Positions 33,787 to 42,505 of a stretch of 64,000 bases of DNA are shown piece after piece; positions within the stretch are counted from its first letter, which is position 1, and each line of letters opens with the position of its first letter. The stretch comes from Kutzneria viridogrisea. Lineage in GTDB: Bacteria > Actinomycetota > Actinomycetes > Mycobacteriales > Pseudonocardiaceae. The stretch spans positions 1 through 64,000 of the forward strand of contig JACJID010000006.1 of the NCBI GenBank assembly GCA_014138725.1. Reading direction: 5' to 3'. Both the position numbers and the translations under genes were made by a program. The notes under the pieces were generated by a model that was not told the DNA's origin, did not search any database, and saw nothing but the letters and a program-made list of their open reading frames with translations.

Positions 33787-34704
33787 ATGCAACAGACAGA
33801 CACGGTTGTCCGGGGCGCGGCGGTCAGCCTCCAGGGCCTGGTGAAGCACTACGGGGGCGTCCGTGCGGTGGACGGGGTGGACCTGACGATCGCACCGGGC
33901 GAGGTGGTCGCCCTGCTCGGCCCGAACGGAGCGGGCAAGTCCACGACTATCGACGTGCTGCTGGGCCTGAGCACCCCGACGAGCGGGGCGGTGACCCTGT
34001 TCGGGCGTTCGCCCCGCGAGGCGGTGAGCGCCGGGCTGGTGGGCGCGATGTTGCAGTCCGGCGGCCTGCTGGAGGACGCGACGGTGGCCGAGACCGTGGG
34101 CCTGTTCTCGGCGGTCTACCCGAAGTCCCTGTCCGCCGCGGAGGCGATGCGGCGCGCGGGGGTGGCGGAGTTCGCCAAGCGCAGGATCGGCTCGCTGTCG
34201 GGCGGCCAGCGCCAGCGGGTCAGGTTCGCGACGGCGCTGGCCAGCGACCCGGACCTGCTGGTGCTGGACGAGCCCACGGTGGCGATGGACGTGGAGGGCA
34301 GGCGCGAGTTCTGGGCGGCGATGCGGGCCTACGCCTCGACCGGGCGCACGGTGCTGTTCGCCACGCACTACCTGGCCGAGGCGGAGGACTACGCGGACCG
34401 AGTGGTGCTGCTGCGTTCGGGCCGGGTCGCGGCGGACGGCTCGGTGGCCGAGATCGGGGCGCGGGCGGCGGGCCGGGTGATCAGCGCGCGGGTACCGGGG
34501 GTCAGCGCGGCCGAACTGTCCACTGTGGCCGGTGTGGTGGACGTCCAGTCACGCGGGGACGCCGTGGAACTGTCCTGTGTGGACTCGGACGGTGCGCTGC
34601 GCGAGCTGCTGGCGAGGTATCCGCAGGCGATGGACATCGAGGTGCGCGGTGCGGGCCTGGAAGCGGCGTTCCTCGCACTGACCAGTGAGGGGGCGGCCCG
34701 ATGA
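33787..34704 (+). CDS. ABC transporter ATP-binding protein
   Basis: A 305-residue ATPase with Walker A GPNGAGKSTT, signature LSGGQRQRVRFA and Walker B LLVLDEPTVAMD, of the CcmA/DrrA exporter class. ATG 33787 follows CACGAT by 6 nt, a weak leaderless promoter. The permease overlaps by 4 bp. Divergence from the MprAB-like operon suggests that the two-component system may control this exporter, as with many Gram-positive detoxification modules. Confidence 0.9.
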   Translation: MQQTDTVVRGAAVSLQGLVKHYGGVRAVDGVDLTIAPGEVVALLGPNGAGKSTTIDVLLGLSTPTSGAVTLFGRSPREAVSAGLVGAMLQSGGLLEDATVAETVGLFSAVYPKSLSAAEAMRRAGVAEFAKRRIGSLSGGQRQRVRFATALASDPDLLVLDEPTVAMDVEGRREFWAAMRAYASTGRTVLFATHYLAEAEDYADRVVLLRSGRVAADGSVAEIGARAAGRVISARVPGVSAAELSTVAGVVDVQSRGDAVELSCVDSDGALRELLARYPQAMDIEVRGAGLEAAFLALTSEGAAR

Positions 34705-35420
34705 CCGCGCTGCTGCTGTTCGACATCCGGCGCATCGCGCGCTCACCCCGGTTCGCCCTGTTCACGGTGGGCTTCCCGGTGGTGTTCTTCCTGATCTTCA
34801 GCAACGTCTACGGCAGGTCCGGGCCGGGTGCGGCGGCCTACCTGATGGTGGGCATGGCGGCCTTCGGCGCGGTGTCGGCGGCGATCAACACCGGCTCGCG
34901 GGTGGCCGTCGAGCGGCAGGTGGGCTGGAACCGGCAGCTGCGGATGACCCCGCTTCCCACCCCCGGCTACCTGGTGTCGAAGGTGCTGGCCTCGATGGTG
35001 GTGGCGCTGCCCGCGCTACTGCTGGTGTTCCTGGTCGGCGCGTTCACCCAGGGCGTGAGCCTGGACGCGGGCACCTGGCTCCGGCTGGTGCTGGTCTGCT
35101 GGCTAGGCGTGCTGCCGATCGCCGCGCTGGGCCTGCTGATCGGCATGCTGGCCACCGGTGACTCGGCGCAGGCGATGTCGGCCGTGGCGATGATGACCAT
35201 GAGCCTGCTCGGCGGCCTGTGGGTGCCGGTGGACCTGCTGCCCGGGTTCCTGGCGGCCGTGGCCAGGGCGCTGCCCACCTACTGGCTGGCCGAGTTCGGC
35301 CGCGACGCGCTCGCGGGCACCGCACCCGCCGCGCAGGGCCTGGTGACGATGTTCGCCTGGCTGCTGGTCACGGGTGTGCTGGTGATCGTCCGGTACCGCA
35401 GGGACGCGGCACGGGCGTGA
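34701..35420 (+). CDS. ABC-2 type exporter permease
   Basis: A 239-residue permease with six membrane helices. The segment GGLWVPVDLLPGFLAAVARALPTYW is the ABC-2 signature region. ATG 34701 overlaps the ATPase stop. Substrate unknown; probably an antibiotic, lipid or peptide exporter. Confidence 0.88.
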   Translation: MTALLLFDIRRIARSPRFALFTVGFPVVFFLIFSNVYGRSGPGAAAYLMVGMAAFGAVSAAINTGSRVAVERQVGWNRQLRMTPLPTPGYLVSKVLASMVVALPALLLVFLVGAFTQGVSLDAGTWLRLVLVCWLGVLPIAALGLLIGMLATGDSAQAMSAVAMMTMSLLGGLWVPVDLLPGFLAAVARALPTYWLAEFGRDALAGTAPAAQGLVTMFAWLLVTGVLVIVRYRRDAARA

Positions 35421-35477
35421 GCACGACCAGGGCGGGGTCGCGTGGCAGAGGGGAGCGCGCGACCCCGTCCGGCGTGG

Positions 35478-36422
35478 TCAGGCGGCGCAGAACTCCTCGC
35501 CGGGGCAACTGCGCAGCAGCTGCACCACCGGGGGCGCCGTGATCCTGGCGGGCGCCGCCTTCGCCGCGCCGGGCCACTGGATGGACAGCGCGACGGAGGA
35601 GGAGTCGTTGCCGTAGTCCTTCTCGATCAGCGTGCGCTCCGGGTTGACCGTGTTCACCAGCGTGTAGATCCCCGAGGGCACGGTGGTGATGTCCAGCCAC
35701 TGGAAGTCCACCTTGTAGGTGTAGTCGTCCCCGCTGCCCACCGAGATGCCCTCGGTGACGTCGAGGGCCTGCGGGTTGTGGTGCCCGCACATGTTGGGCC
35801 CCAGGAACTCGTGCAGCTGGGCCTCGGGGGTGTCGCCCTCGTGCACGCGGTGCGGCATGGTGTCCGCGTCGGCGGGGGAGTAGCGGTCACCGAGGCAGAA
35901 CCCGTTCTTCCGGTCGGTGACCAGGGTGTTGCCGCTCAGGGTGCGCAGCTGGAAGCGCTCGAAGTGCAACAGGTGCCAGTGCACGTGCGCGGGCGCGGGT
36001 TCGTAGTACGCCGAGGTCCGCGAGGAGCGCTGCGCCTGGTCGTAGGACCTCGGGATGTTCCCGTGGTACCCGACCTGGAACGCTTGGCGCACAGTCATCT
36101 CCGGCTGCGCGGTGCTGTCCCGGTGCCCGTAGAACAGCAGCGGCCCGTCGCCGATGTTCTCCTCGGCGGAGGTGAAGCGCAGCCGGACGGCCCGCACCTC
36201 CCCGTCCCGCACGCACGGGGCGTTCGGGTTGGACACGTCAGCCACCATGCACACGTCCCAGTCCTTGCACTGGACCGGATCCCCGCGGTACCCGCCAGGG
36301 CAGCCCACCGGCGCCTGGCGCAGATCGGGCAGCAGGAAGGGTTCCGTCGCCTGCGCCGAGGGCGCGAGCCCCAACACGAGCAGAGCGCTCATCACCAGTG
36401 CCAGTCGGGTTCTCGGCCGCAT
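35478..36422 (-). CDS. Secreted lysyl-oxidase-like protein
   Basis: A 314-residue protein with a signal peptide (hydrophobic stretch, then APSAQA at about residue 25). AHVHWHLLHFERF (about residues 146-158) has the His spacing of the copper site of lysyl oxidases, and there are nine Cys. Bacterial members of this family oxidise lysyl side chains, but their roles in actinomycetes are unclear. ATG 36422 follows TACCTT by 6 nt (leaderless). No partner gene is adjacent. Confidence 0.78.
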   Translation of the reverse strand: MRPRTRLALVMSALLVLGLAPSAQATEPFLLPDLRQAPVGCPGGYRGDPVQCKDWDVCMVADVSNPNAPCVRDGEVRAVRLRFTSAEENIGDGPLLFYGHRDSTAQPEMTVRQAFQVGYHGNIPRSYDQAQRSSRTSAYYEPAPAHVHWHLLHFERFQLRTLSGNTLVTDRKNGFCLGDRYSPADADTMPHRVHEGDTPEAQLHEFLGPNMCGHHNPQALDVTEGISVGSGDDYTYKVDFQWLDITTVPSGIYTLVNTVNPERTLIEKDYGNDSSSVALSIQWPGAAKAAPARITAPPVVQLLRSCPGEEFCAA

Positions 36423-36428
36423 GGCGAC

Positions 36429-36434
36429 AAGGTA
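36429..36434 (-). promoter_or_regulatory. -10 box TACCTT of the lysyl-oxidase-like gene
   Basis: The box ends 6 nt before ATG 36422 on the minus strand. Confidence 0.55.
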
Positions 36435-36503
36435 GCTCCGCACGGTGTTCCTCGATCGGGTGATATCGCCGAGTGGTCCAGTGTGGACCGAGGTCGCGCT
36501 GCC

Positions 36504-36509
36504 TAGTCT
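36504..36509 (+). promoter_or_regulatory. -10 box TAGTCT of the 88-residue gene
   Basis: TAGTCT ends 8 nt before GTG 36518. Confidence 0.5.
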
Positions 36510-36517
36510 GATCTTCC

Positions 36518-36784
36518 GTGTCGACTTCGCAGGTTTCCACGATCGATCCGGTGACCGCACCGATCCCCTCACTGGCCGATGCCCGGGTGGTGGCCGCACC
36601 CGCACTGAGGGAGGCCGCGCTCGTGCTGGACGCCCTCGCCGTGCTGGTGGGCAAGCGGGACAAGGAGGTGGCGGCGCGCATCCGCGCCGTGGTCACCGAG
36701 GTCGAGGCGGGCCAGCGCATCGAACGGCCCTGCTGCGACAACCCGTGGCGGGCCACCATCGAGTCCACGCTGACCGAGGACTGA
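36518..36784 (+). CDS. Small conserved-looking hypothetical protein
   Basis: An 88-residue protein with a helical centre (ALREAALVLDALAVLVGKRDKEVAARI) and a C-terminal RPCCDNPWRATIESTLTED. I do not recognise it. The leaderless-type promoter, a good terminator after it and the codon pattern support a real gene. The CC pair could bind metal or form a disulfide, but nothing proves it. Confidence 0.65.
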   Translation: MSTSQVSTIDPVTAPIPSLADARVVAAPALREAALVLDALAVLVGKRDKEVAARIRAVVTEVEAGQRIERPCCDNPWRATIESTLTED

Positions 36785-36803
36785 CCGAGCACCCACTCCC
36801 GAT

Positions 36804-36832
36804 CACCGGCCCGGGTTAACACCGGGCCGGTG
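36804..36832 (+). terminator. Terminator hairpin after the 88-residue gene
   Basis: CACCGGCCCGG (36804-36814) pairs perfectly with CCGGGCCGGTG (36822-36832) around GTTAACA-type loop sequence. Confidence 0.65.
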
Positions 36833-36894
36833 GTCGCCGACAGGGTGAGAGACCGCATTGACGGTGCACCCCGCTCGGGCGAGAGGATGCAGGC

Positions 36895-38091
36895 ATGTCA
36901 GAGGACAGCTGGCAAGCAGCGAAACTGCTCCCCACCTCAGGCCTGCACGACACCCGCGAACGAAGGCGCAGGGCGGGATCCGCGCTGATGGCGGTGCTCG
37001 GCGCGGTACCCGACTTCGCCCGCGCGCTGACCCAGCGGCTGGGCGCCCCGGCCGGACCGGTACGGACCTTCACCCGCGCGGAGCAACCCGGTGGGCTGCT
37101 GCGGGTGACCAGGGGACACCGCACCTGGACCGCGCTGGTCGAGGTGTACACCGACGCCGAACGGCCCGAGCCGGTCGCCCGGCGCGGGCACGACGCACTG
37201 GTCACGATCTCCGCCACCGGCCCCGGGTTAGCCGAGCCGGGAGGACACCACCTGACCTGGACCGAGGTGCTGTGCGAGGCGCTGGCGCAGCACGAGCACC
37301 TGGCGGTGCCCGAACCGGGCCAGGCGTGGCTGCTCGGCGAACTGATCCACTACCTGCGGCACCCGGACTCCGGAGCACTGGTCCCGGTCGAGGTGAGCCC
37401 CAGCTGGCAGGCGGCACGCGAGGCGCTGGCCGCGGGCACCCTGCGCGGCACCGACCCGGTGGCCCACCAGGTGGCGCTGCACTTCGAGGAACTGCTCCGC
37501 TTCGCCGCACTGACCGCGGACGCCGTGCCCGCGCTGTCCCGCAGGCAGCTCGCCGACCGCGCCGCGCACCTGCGGGCACAGGCCGTGCGGCTGGCGGGGC
37601 GCGGCCTGCTCACCGGGCGCATCCGCCAGCCGGGCCGGTCCGGGGTCGTGGAGGTGGTCGCCGACCTGCGCGCCGGCCAGGTGCGCTGCCACGTGGACGT
37701 GGAGGCCCCGCGCGAGGGCAGGCCGTCGACCCGGGTGAGCTGGCTGGTCCGCCAGCTCGCACAGGCCCCGGACACGCTGCACCTGGAGTGCTTCTGCCCG
37801 CAGGACGCCACCACGGGCCGGTGCGCGCTGCTGCGCGAGGTCCGCGCGAACCCCTCGGCGCTGATCGCCGACCCGCGCCGCGAACCCCGCTCGTTCCGCG
37901 TCGAGGCCGACTACCCGGTGGGCGAGGGCTCCTTCGCCGCCGCGCTGCTGGACGCCGTGCCGGGCTTCCACCGGGACGTGACCCGGCACCTGCGCGCCGG
38001 TACCGCCCCGCCGCAGCGCGCCAGGGACATCCCCGACCAGCTCACTTCCAGCTGGGCAGCCACAGTTCGGCCTGCCACTGGGCCGCACTGA
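36895..38091 (+). CDS. Hypothetical protein, about 400 residues
   Basis: A 398-residue soluble protein I cannot assign. It begins SEDSWQAAKLLPTSGLHDTR and has two apparent parts: an N-terminal domain with TRAEQPGGLLRVTRGHRTWT and a C-terminal part with LHLECFCPQDATTGRCALLRE, where three Cys could bind a metal. ATG 36895 has GAGAGG upstream. Its last 50 bp overlap the end of pmt on the other strand. The codon pattern is normal for this genome. Confidence 0.7.
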   Translation: MSEDSWQAAKLLPTSGLHDTRERRRRAGSALMAVLGAVPDFARALTQRLGAPAGPVRTFTRAEQPGGLLRVTRGHRTWTALVEVYTDAERPEPVARRGHDALVTISATGPGLAEPGGHHLTWTEVLCEALAQHEHLAVPEPGQAWLLGELIHYLRHPDSGALVPVEVSPSWQAAREALAAGTLRGTDPVAHQVALHFEELLRFAALTADAVPALSRRQLADRAAHLRAQAVRLAGRGLLTGRIRQPGRSGVVEVVADLRAGQVRCHVDVEAPREGRPSTRVSWLVRQLAQAPDTLHLECFCPQDATTGRCALLREVRANPSALIADPRREPRSFRVEADYPVGEGSFAAALLDAVPGFHRDVTRHLRAGTAPPQRARDIPDQLTSSWAATVRPATGPH

Positions 38092-39631
38092 TCGGCACCC
38101 CGTTGAGCACCGGCCACAGCCAGACGAAGTTGGCCACCACCAGTCCCACGTAGATGGCGACCACGAGCAGGCCGGTGTTGCGCCGCTCGCTGCCCGCCCT
38201 GGCCCTGCCGATGATGTCCCCGCAGGCCAGGGTGAGGCCGAGCACCAGGAAGGGCGCCATCGGCGTGGTGTAGAAGAAGAACATCTGCCGGTCGAACATG
38301 GCGAACCAGGGCAGCAGCCCGGCCATGTAGCCGACCATGACGGCGGCGTGCCGCCAGTCCAGGCGGGCGAAGGCACGCCACAGCGACCAGCCGATCATCG
38401 GGAAGGCCAGCCACCACAGTGCGGGCGTGCCGATCAGCATCTGCGCGCTGACGCACTGGCTGGCGCCACAGCCCGCGGCGAGCGGGCTGGGGGTCTGCTC
38501 GATGTAGTAGAGCATCGGGCGCAGGCCCATCGGCCAGGTCCAGGGCTTGGACTCCCACGGGTGGGTGCCCACGTTCGGCGCACCGGTGATCAGCGTGGAG
38601 TGGAAGTGGTAGACGTTGCCCTCGTAGAACAGGAACGAGCGCAGCGCGTCGGGCAGCCAGCTCGCGCCCTGGAGCTGGTTGCCCACCGCGTGCCGGTCCA
38701 CCCCGGTCTCGCTGCCGAACCAGGCCCACCACGAGCCCAGGTACACCAGCACGGAGACCGCGACGATCGCCCACAGCGCGGGCAGCACGTCCCGCACGAA
38801 CGTGCCCATCCAGGGCCGCTCGACCCCCGCCGCCCGGCGCGAGGTGGCGTCCCAGAACACGGTGAGCAGGCCGAAGGCGGCGATGAAGTACAGGCCGTTC
38901 CACTTGACCGCGCACATCAGGCCGAGTGAGACGCCCGCGGCCAGTCGCCACCAGCGCAACCCGAGGCGGGGGCCCCACACGGACTCGGTGGCCCAGCCCT
39001 CGCGGACGGCGGTGGCCAGCCGGGCGCGGATCACGTCCCGGTCGACCAGCAGGCAGCCGAAGGCCGCGATGACGAACAGCTCGCCGAAGATGTCGAGCAT
39101 GCCCATGCGGGCCTGCACGTGGCTGACCCCGTCGCAGATCAGCAGCACCCCGGCCAGCGCGCCGAGCATGGTGGAGCGGGTCAGCCGCCGCCCGATCCGC
39201 ACGATCAGGAACACGCACAGGGTGCCCGCGACCGCGGGGGCGAACCGCCAGCCCCAGCCGTCGTAGCCGAACAGCCACTCGCCGATCGCGAGCAGGTACT
39301 TGCCCAGCGGCGGGTGCACGACCAGTTCGTAGCCGGGGTTGTCCTCGTAGCCGCCGTTGCGCAGCATCTGCCAGGCCTGCGGCACGTAGTGCTTCTCGTC
39401 GAAGACCGGGGTGCCCTTGTCCGTGGGCCAGCCCAGGTCCCAGAACCGGACCAGACCGCCGACCAGGGTCACCGCGAGGGTCACCAGCCAGCCGCGCAGC
39501 CGGTCGGCCGGTGCGGGCGGCCCCAGGCGTTCCACCGGGTCGGCAGCCGGCGGCGGGTCGGCCGGGGGCACCTCGCCCACGTCCACCACGCCCTCGGGTT
39601 CGCCGTCCGTCCGCTGCGCGATCGTGGTCAC
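38042..39631 (-). CDS. pmt: Protein O-mannosyltransferase
   Basis: A 529-residue GT-C enzyme that transfers mannose from polyprenyl-phosphate-mannose to secreted proteins. The acidic catalytic motif is in the first external loop (FDEKHYVPQAW), followed by HPPLGKYLL, and about ten membrane helices follow. It matches Rv1002c in sequence and position next to rsmI. GTG 39631 lies 7 nt after TACGAT (39644-39639); a much longer open frame upstream is antisense to rsmI and is rejected. Confidence 0.93.
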   Translation of the reverse strand: MTTIAQRTDGEPEGVVDVGEVPPADPPPAADPVERLGPPAPADRLRGWLVTLAVTLVGGLVRFWDLGWPTDKGTPVFDEKHYVPQAWQMLRNGGYEDNPGYELVVHPPLGKYLLAIGEWLFGYDGWGWRFAPAVAGTLCVFLIVRIGRRLTRSTMLGALAGVLLICDGVSHVQARMGMLDIFGELFVIAAFGCLLVDRDVIRARLATAVREGWATESVWGPRLGLRWWRLAAGVSLGLMCAVKWNGLYFIAAFGLLTVFWDATSRRAAGVERPWMGTFVRDVLPALWAIVAVSVLVYLGSWWAWFGSETGVDRHAVGNQLQGASWLPDALRSFLFYEGNVYHFHSTLITGAPNVGTHPWESKPWTWPMGLRPMLYYIEQTPSPLAAGCGASQCVSAQMLIGTPALWWLAFPMIGWSLWRAFARLDWRHAAVMVGYMAGLLPWFAMFDRQMFFFYTTPMAPFLVLGLTLACGDIIGRARAGSERRNTGLLVVAIYVGLVVANFVWLWPVLNGVPISAAQWQAELWLPSWK

Positions 39632-39638
39632 CCGGCCG

Positions 39639-39648
39639 ATCGTAGGGT
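39639..39648. promoter_or_regulatory. Overlapping divergent -10 boxes of pmt and rsmI
   Basis: TACGAT on the minus strand (39644-39639) and TAGGGT on the plus strand (39643-39648) share two base pairs (39643-39644). Each ends 7 nt before a GTG start. The two coding regions are only 24 bp apart, so the whole bidirectional promoter overlaps both genes. Confidence 0.65.
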
Positions 39649-39655
39649 GAGGGAC

Positions 39656-40519
39656 GTGAATCCCGTATCCGGATCTGGGCGGCTGCTGCTCGCGGCCACC
39701 CCGCTCGGCAACACCGGCGACGCCTCCGCGCGGCTGCTGGACGCGCTGGCCACCGCGGACATGATCGCCGCCGAGGACACCCGGCGGCTGCGCTCGCTGG
39801 CCGCGGGGCTGGGCGTGGCGCCCTCGGGCCGGATCGTCAGCTTCTACGACGCCGTGGAGCAGGCCAGGCTGCCCGGCCTGGTGAAGGCCGTCCGCGGCGG
39901 CGCCACGGTGTTGCTGGTCACCGACGCGGGCATGCCCAGCGTGTCCGATCCCGGCTACCGCCTGGTGGCCGCCTGCGTGGCCGAGGACCTGCCGGTGAGC
40001 TGCCTGCCCGGCCCCTCCGCGGTGACCACGGCCCTGGCCCTGTCCGGGGTGCCCTGCGACCGGTTCTGCTTCGACGGCTTCCCGCCCCGCAAACCGGGTG
40101 AACGCCGCAGGTGGCTCGCCGGGCTGGCCAGCGAGACCCGCGCCTGCGTGTTCTTCGAGTCCCCGCACCGGGTCGCCGCCACCCTCGCCGACGCGGTGCA
40201 GGTCCTCGGCCCCGACCGGCGTGGCGCGGTGTGCCGCCAGCTGACCAAGTCCGACGAGCAGGTCCGCCGCGGCACCCTCGCCGAGCTCGCGGCCTGGGCC
40301 GCCGAGGGGGTGGGCGGGGAGGTCACCGTGGTGCTCGCCGGGGCCGAGCCGGTGGCCGCCGAGGTCACCGACCTGGGTGAGCTGGTGCCCGCCGTGCGCC
40401 AGCGCGTCGCGGGCGGCCAGCGGCTCAAGGAGGCCGTGGCCGAGGTGGCCGAGGCCGCCGCGGTCAGCAAGAAGGCGCTGTACGACGCCGTGCTCGCGGC
40501 CCGGGACTCGACTCCCTGA
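39656..40519 (+). CDS. rsmI: 16S rRNA (cytidine-1402 2'-O) methyltransferase
   Basis: A 287-residue tetrapyrrole-methylase-fold enzyme that methylates the ribose of C1402 in 16S rRNA. ATPLGNTGDAS, AAEDTRR, VTDAGMPSVSDPGYRLV and CLPGPSAVTTALALSG are family landmarks. The GTG start is leaderless. ksgA, another 16S methyltransferase gene, lies 5 kb downstream. Confidence 0.95.
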   Translation: MNPVSGSGRLLLAATPLGNTGDASARLLDALATADMIAAEDTRRLRSLAAGLGVAPSGRIVSFYDAVEQARLPGLVKAVRGGATVLLVTDAGMPSVSDPGYRLVAACVAEDLPVSCLPGPSAVTTALALSGVPCDRFCFDGFPPRKPGERRRWLAGLASETRACVFFESPHRVAATLADAVQVLGPDRRGAVCRQLTKSDEQVRRGTLAELAAWAAEGVGGEVTVVLAGAEPVAAEVTDLGELVPAVRQRVAGGQRLKEAVAEVAEAAAVSKKALYDAVLAARDSTP

Positions 40520-40530
40520 GCGCCCGGTCC

Positions 40531-40643
40531 ACCGCGTGTCGGACGTTCCGGTACCGCGTGTCGGACGTTCCGGTACGAACTCCCACGAGCTGGGAATCCG
40601 CACGGGAAGCGCCGACACACCGTACGCGAACGTCCGACACGCG
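40531..40643. repeat. Tandem 22-bp repeat with inverted distal copy
   Basis: The unit ACCGCGTGTCGGACGTTCCG-GT is present twice in perfect tandem (40531-40552, 40553-40574). GAACGTCCGACACGCG (40628-40643) is a perfect 16-bp inverted copy. A small inner hairpin, TCCCA/TGGGA, lies between. The array fills most of the 192-bp gap between rsmI and metG and lies upstream of the metG promoter. Confidence 0.85.
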
Positions 40644-40697
40644 CTGTCGGGTGTCGCTCACCGGGTAACCGGTTCGTGGGATCGGCTGGCCCCTCCG

Positions 40698-40703
40698 TAG
40701 TCT
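40698..40703 (+). promoter_or_regulatory. -10 box TAGTCT of metG
   Basis: TAGTCT ends 8 nt before ATG 40712; the repeat array lies 55 bp upstream. Confidence 0.55.
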
Positions 40704-40711
40704 TTACGTCC

Positions 40712-42505
40712 ATGAGTGCCTCCGTGCTGACGGCGGTGGCCTGGCCTTACGCCAACGGCCCCCGTCACATCGGCCATGTCTCCGGTATCGGTGTCCCCTC
40801 CGACCTGTTCGCCCGCTACATGCGAATGTCGGGGCACGACGTGCTGATGGTCTCCGGCAGCGACGAGCACGGCACGCCGATCCTGGTGCAGGCGGACAAG
40901 GAGGGGCTCACCCCGCAGCAGACCGCCGACAAGTACCACCGCGTGGTCGCCGAGGACATGCGGCGGCTGGGCGTCACCTACGACCTGTACACCCGCACCA
41001 CCACCCGCAACCACTACGCCGTGGTGCAGGAGCTGTTCCTGGCGATGTACCGCAACGGCTACATCGTGCCGAAGACGACCACCGGCGCGGTCAGCCCGTC
41101 CACCGGCCGCACCCTGCCCGACCGCTACATCGAGGGCACCTGCCCGATCTGCGGCTACGACGGGGCGCGCGGGGACCAGTGCGACAACTGCGGCAACCAG
41201 CTCGACGCCGCCGACCTGATCAACCCCAAGTCCCGGATCAACGGCGAGACGCCGAAGTTCGTCGAGACCGAGCACCTGTTCCTGGACCTGCCCGCGTTCA
41301 CCGACACCCTCGGCGAGTGGCTGGCCTCGAAGACCGACTGGCGGCCCAACGTCGTCAACTTCACCAGGAACCTGGTCAAGGACATGCGACCCAGGGCGAT
41401 CAGCCGCGACCTGGACTGGGGTGTGCCGATCCCGCTGGACGGCTGGCGCGACCAGGCCCTCAAGCGGCTGTACGTCTGGTTCGACGCGGTCATCGGCTAC
41501 TTCTCGGCCAGCGTGGAGTGGGCGCGGCGCAGCGGGGACCCGGACGCGTGGAAGCGCTACTGGAACGACCCGGCCGCGCGGATCGTGCACTTCATGGGCA
41601 AGGACAACATCACCTTCCACGCCCAGATCTGGCCCGCGCTGCTGATGGGGCACAACGGCACCGGCGACAAGGGCGGCGTGCCCGGCCCGTACGGCACGCT
41701 GAACCTGCCCACCGAGATCGCCTCCAGCGAGTTCCTCACCATGAGCGGCTCGAAGTTCTCCACCTCGCGGGGCACCGTGATCTACGTGGGCGACTTCCTC
41801 AACGAGTTCGGGCCGGACAGCCTGCGCTACTTCATCTCCGCGGCGGGCCCGGAGACCCAGGACGTGGACTTCACCTGGGACGAGTTCGTCCGGCGCATCA
41901 ACTTCGAGCTGGCCAACGAGTGGGGCAACCTGGTCAACCGCTCGGTGTCCATGGCCAACAAGAACGTGGGCGCTGTGCCGAGGCCGACCAGGGTCGAGCA
42001 GGCCGACGAGGACCTGAAGGCGTTGTCCCGCAAGGCTTTCGACACCGTGGGCGAGCACCTGCGCAACTCGCGGTTCCGCGCCGGTGTCGGTGAGGCCATG
42101 CGCGTGGTGTCCGCGGCGAACAAGTACCTGTCCGAACAGGAACCGTGGAAGCGCAAGGACGACCCCGAGCGCCGCGACACCATCCTGCACACCACGTTGC
42201 AGGTGGTGAAGGACGCGAACACCCTGCTCACGCCGTTCCTGCCGCACTCCGCGCAGAAGGTGCACGAGCTGCTGGGCGGCACCGGGCTGTGGGCCGCTCA
42301 GCCGGAGATGCACGAGGTGAAGGACCTGGACGACCCGACGCGGGAGTACCCGATCCTCACCGGTGACTACAAGGCCGAGCAGGCCCGCTGGGAGTCCACG
42401 CCGATCGAGGTGGGACTGCCGCTGGACAAGCCCGCGCCGCTGTTCGCCAAGCTGGACCCGGAACTGGGCGAGACCGGTCCGGAGTGGGCGCCGATCCAGA
42501 AATGA
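40712..42505 (+). CDS. metG: Methionyl-tRNA synthetase
   Basis: A 597-residue class I synthetase. The HIGH motif is in [11 protein letters not shown], the KMSKS-type loop reads [10 protein letters not shown], and CPIC/CDNC knuckles form the zinc site in the connective peptide. The C-terminal tRNA-binding Trbp111 domain of some MetG proteins is absent, as in mycobacteria. A 616-residue open frame on the opposite strand is a high-G+C shadow. Confidence 0.96.
   Translation: MSASVLTAVAWPYANGPRHIGHVSGIGVPSDLFARYMRMSGHDVLMVSGSDEHGTPILVQADKEGLTPQQTADKYHRVVAEDMRRLGVTYDLYTRTTTRNHYAVVQELFLAMYRNGYIVPKTTTGAVSPSTGRTLPDRYIEGTCPICGYDGARGDQCDNCGNQLDAADLINPKSRINGETPKFVETEHLFLDLPAFTDTLGEWLASKTDWRPNVVNFTRNLVKDMRPRAISRDLDWGVPIPLDGWRDQALKRLYVWFDAVIGYFSASVEWARRSGDPDAWKRYWNDPAARIVHFMGKDNITFHAQIWPALLMGHNGTGDKGGVPGPYGTLNLPTEIASSEFLTMSGSKFSTSRGTVIYVGDFLNEFGPDSLRYFISAAGPETQDVDFTWDEFVRRINFELANEWGNLVNRSVSMANKNVGAVPRPTRVEQADEDLKALSRKAFDTVGEHLRNSRFRAGVGEAMRVVSAANKYLSEQEPWKRKDDPERRDTILHTTLQVVKDANTLLTPFLPHSAQKVHELLGGTGLWAAQPEMHEVKDLDDPTREYPILTGDYKAEQARWESTPIEVGLPLDKPAPLFAKLDPELGETGPEWAPIQK

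Noticed and set aside
39632-40618. N-terminal extension of pmt in the long open frame
   Set aside because: It runs antisense through rsmI and the repeat array; the GTG at 39631 has a correctly spaced promoter.
40531-40643. CRISPR array
   Set aside because: Only two direct units with no spacer between them, plus an inverted copy; no cas genes.
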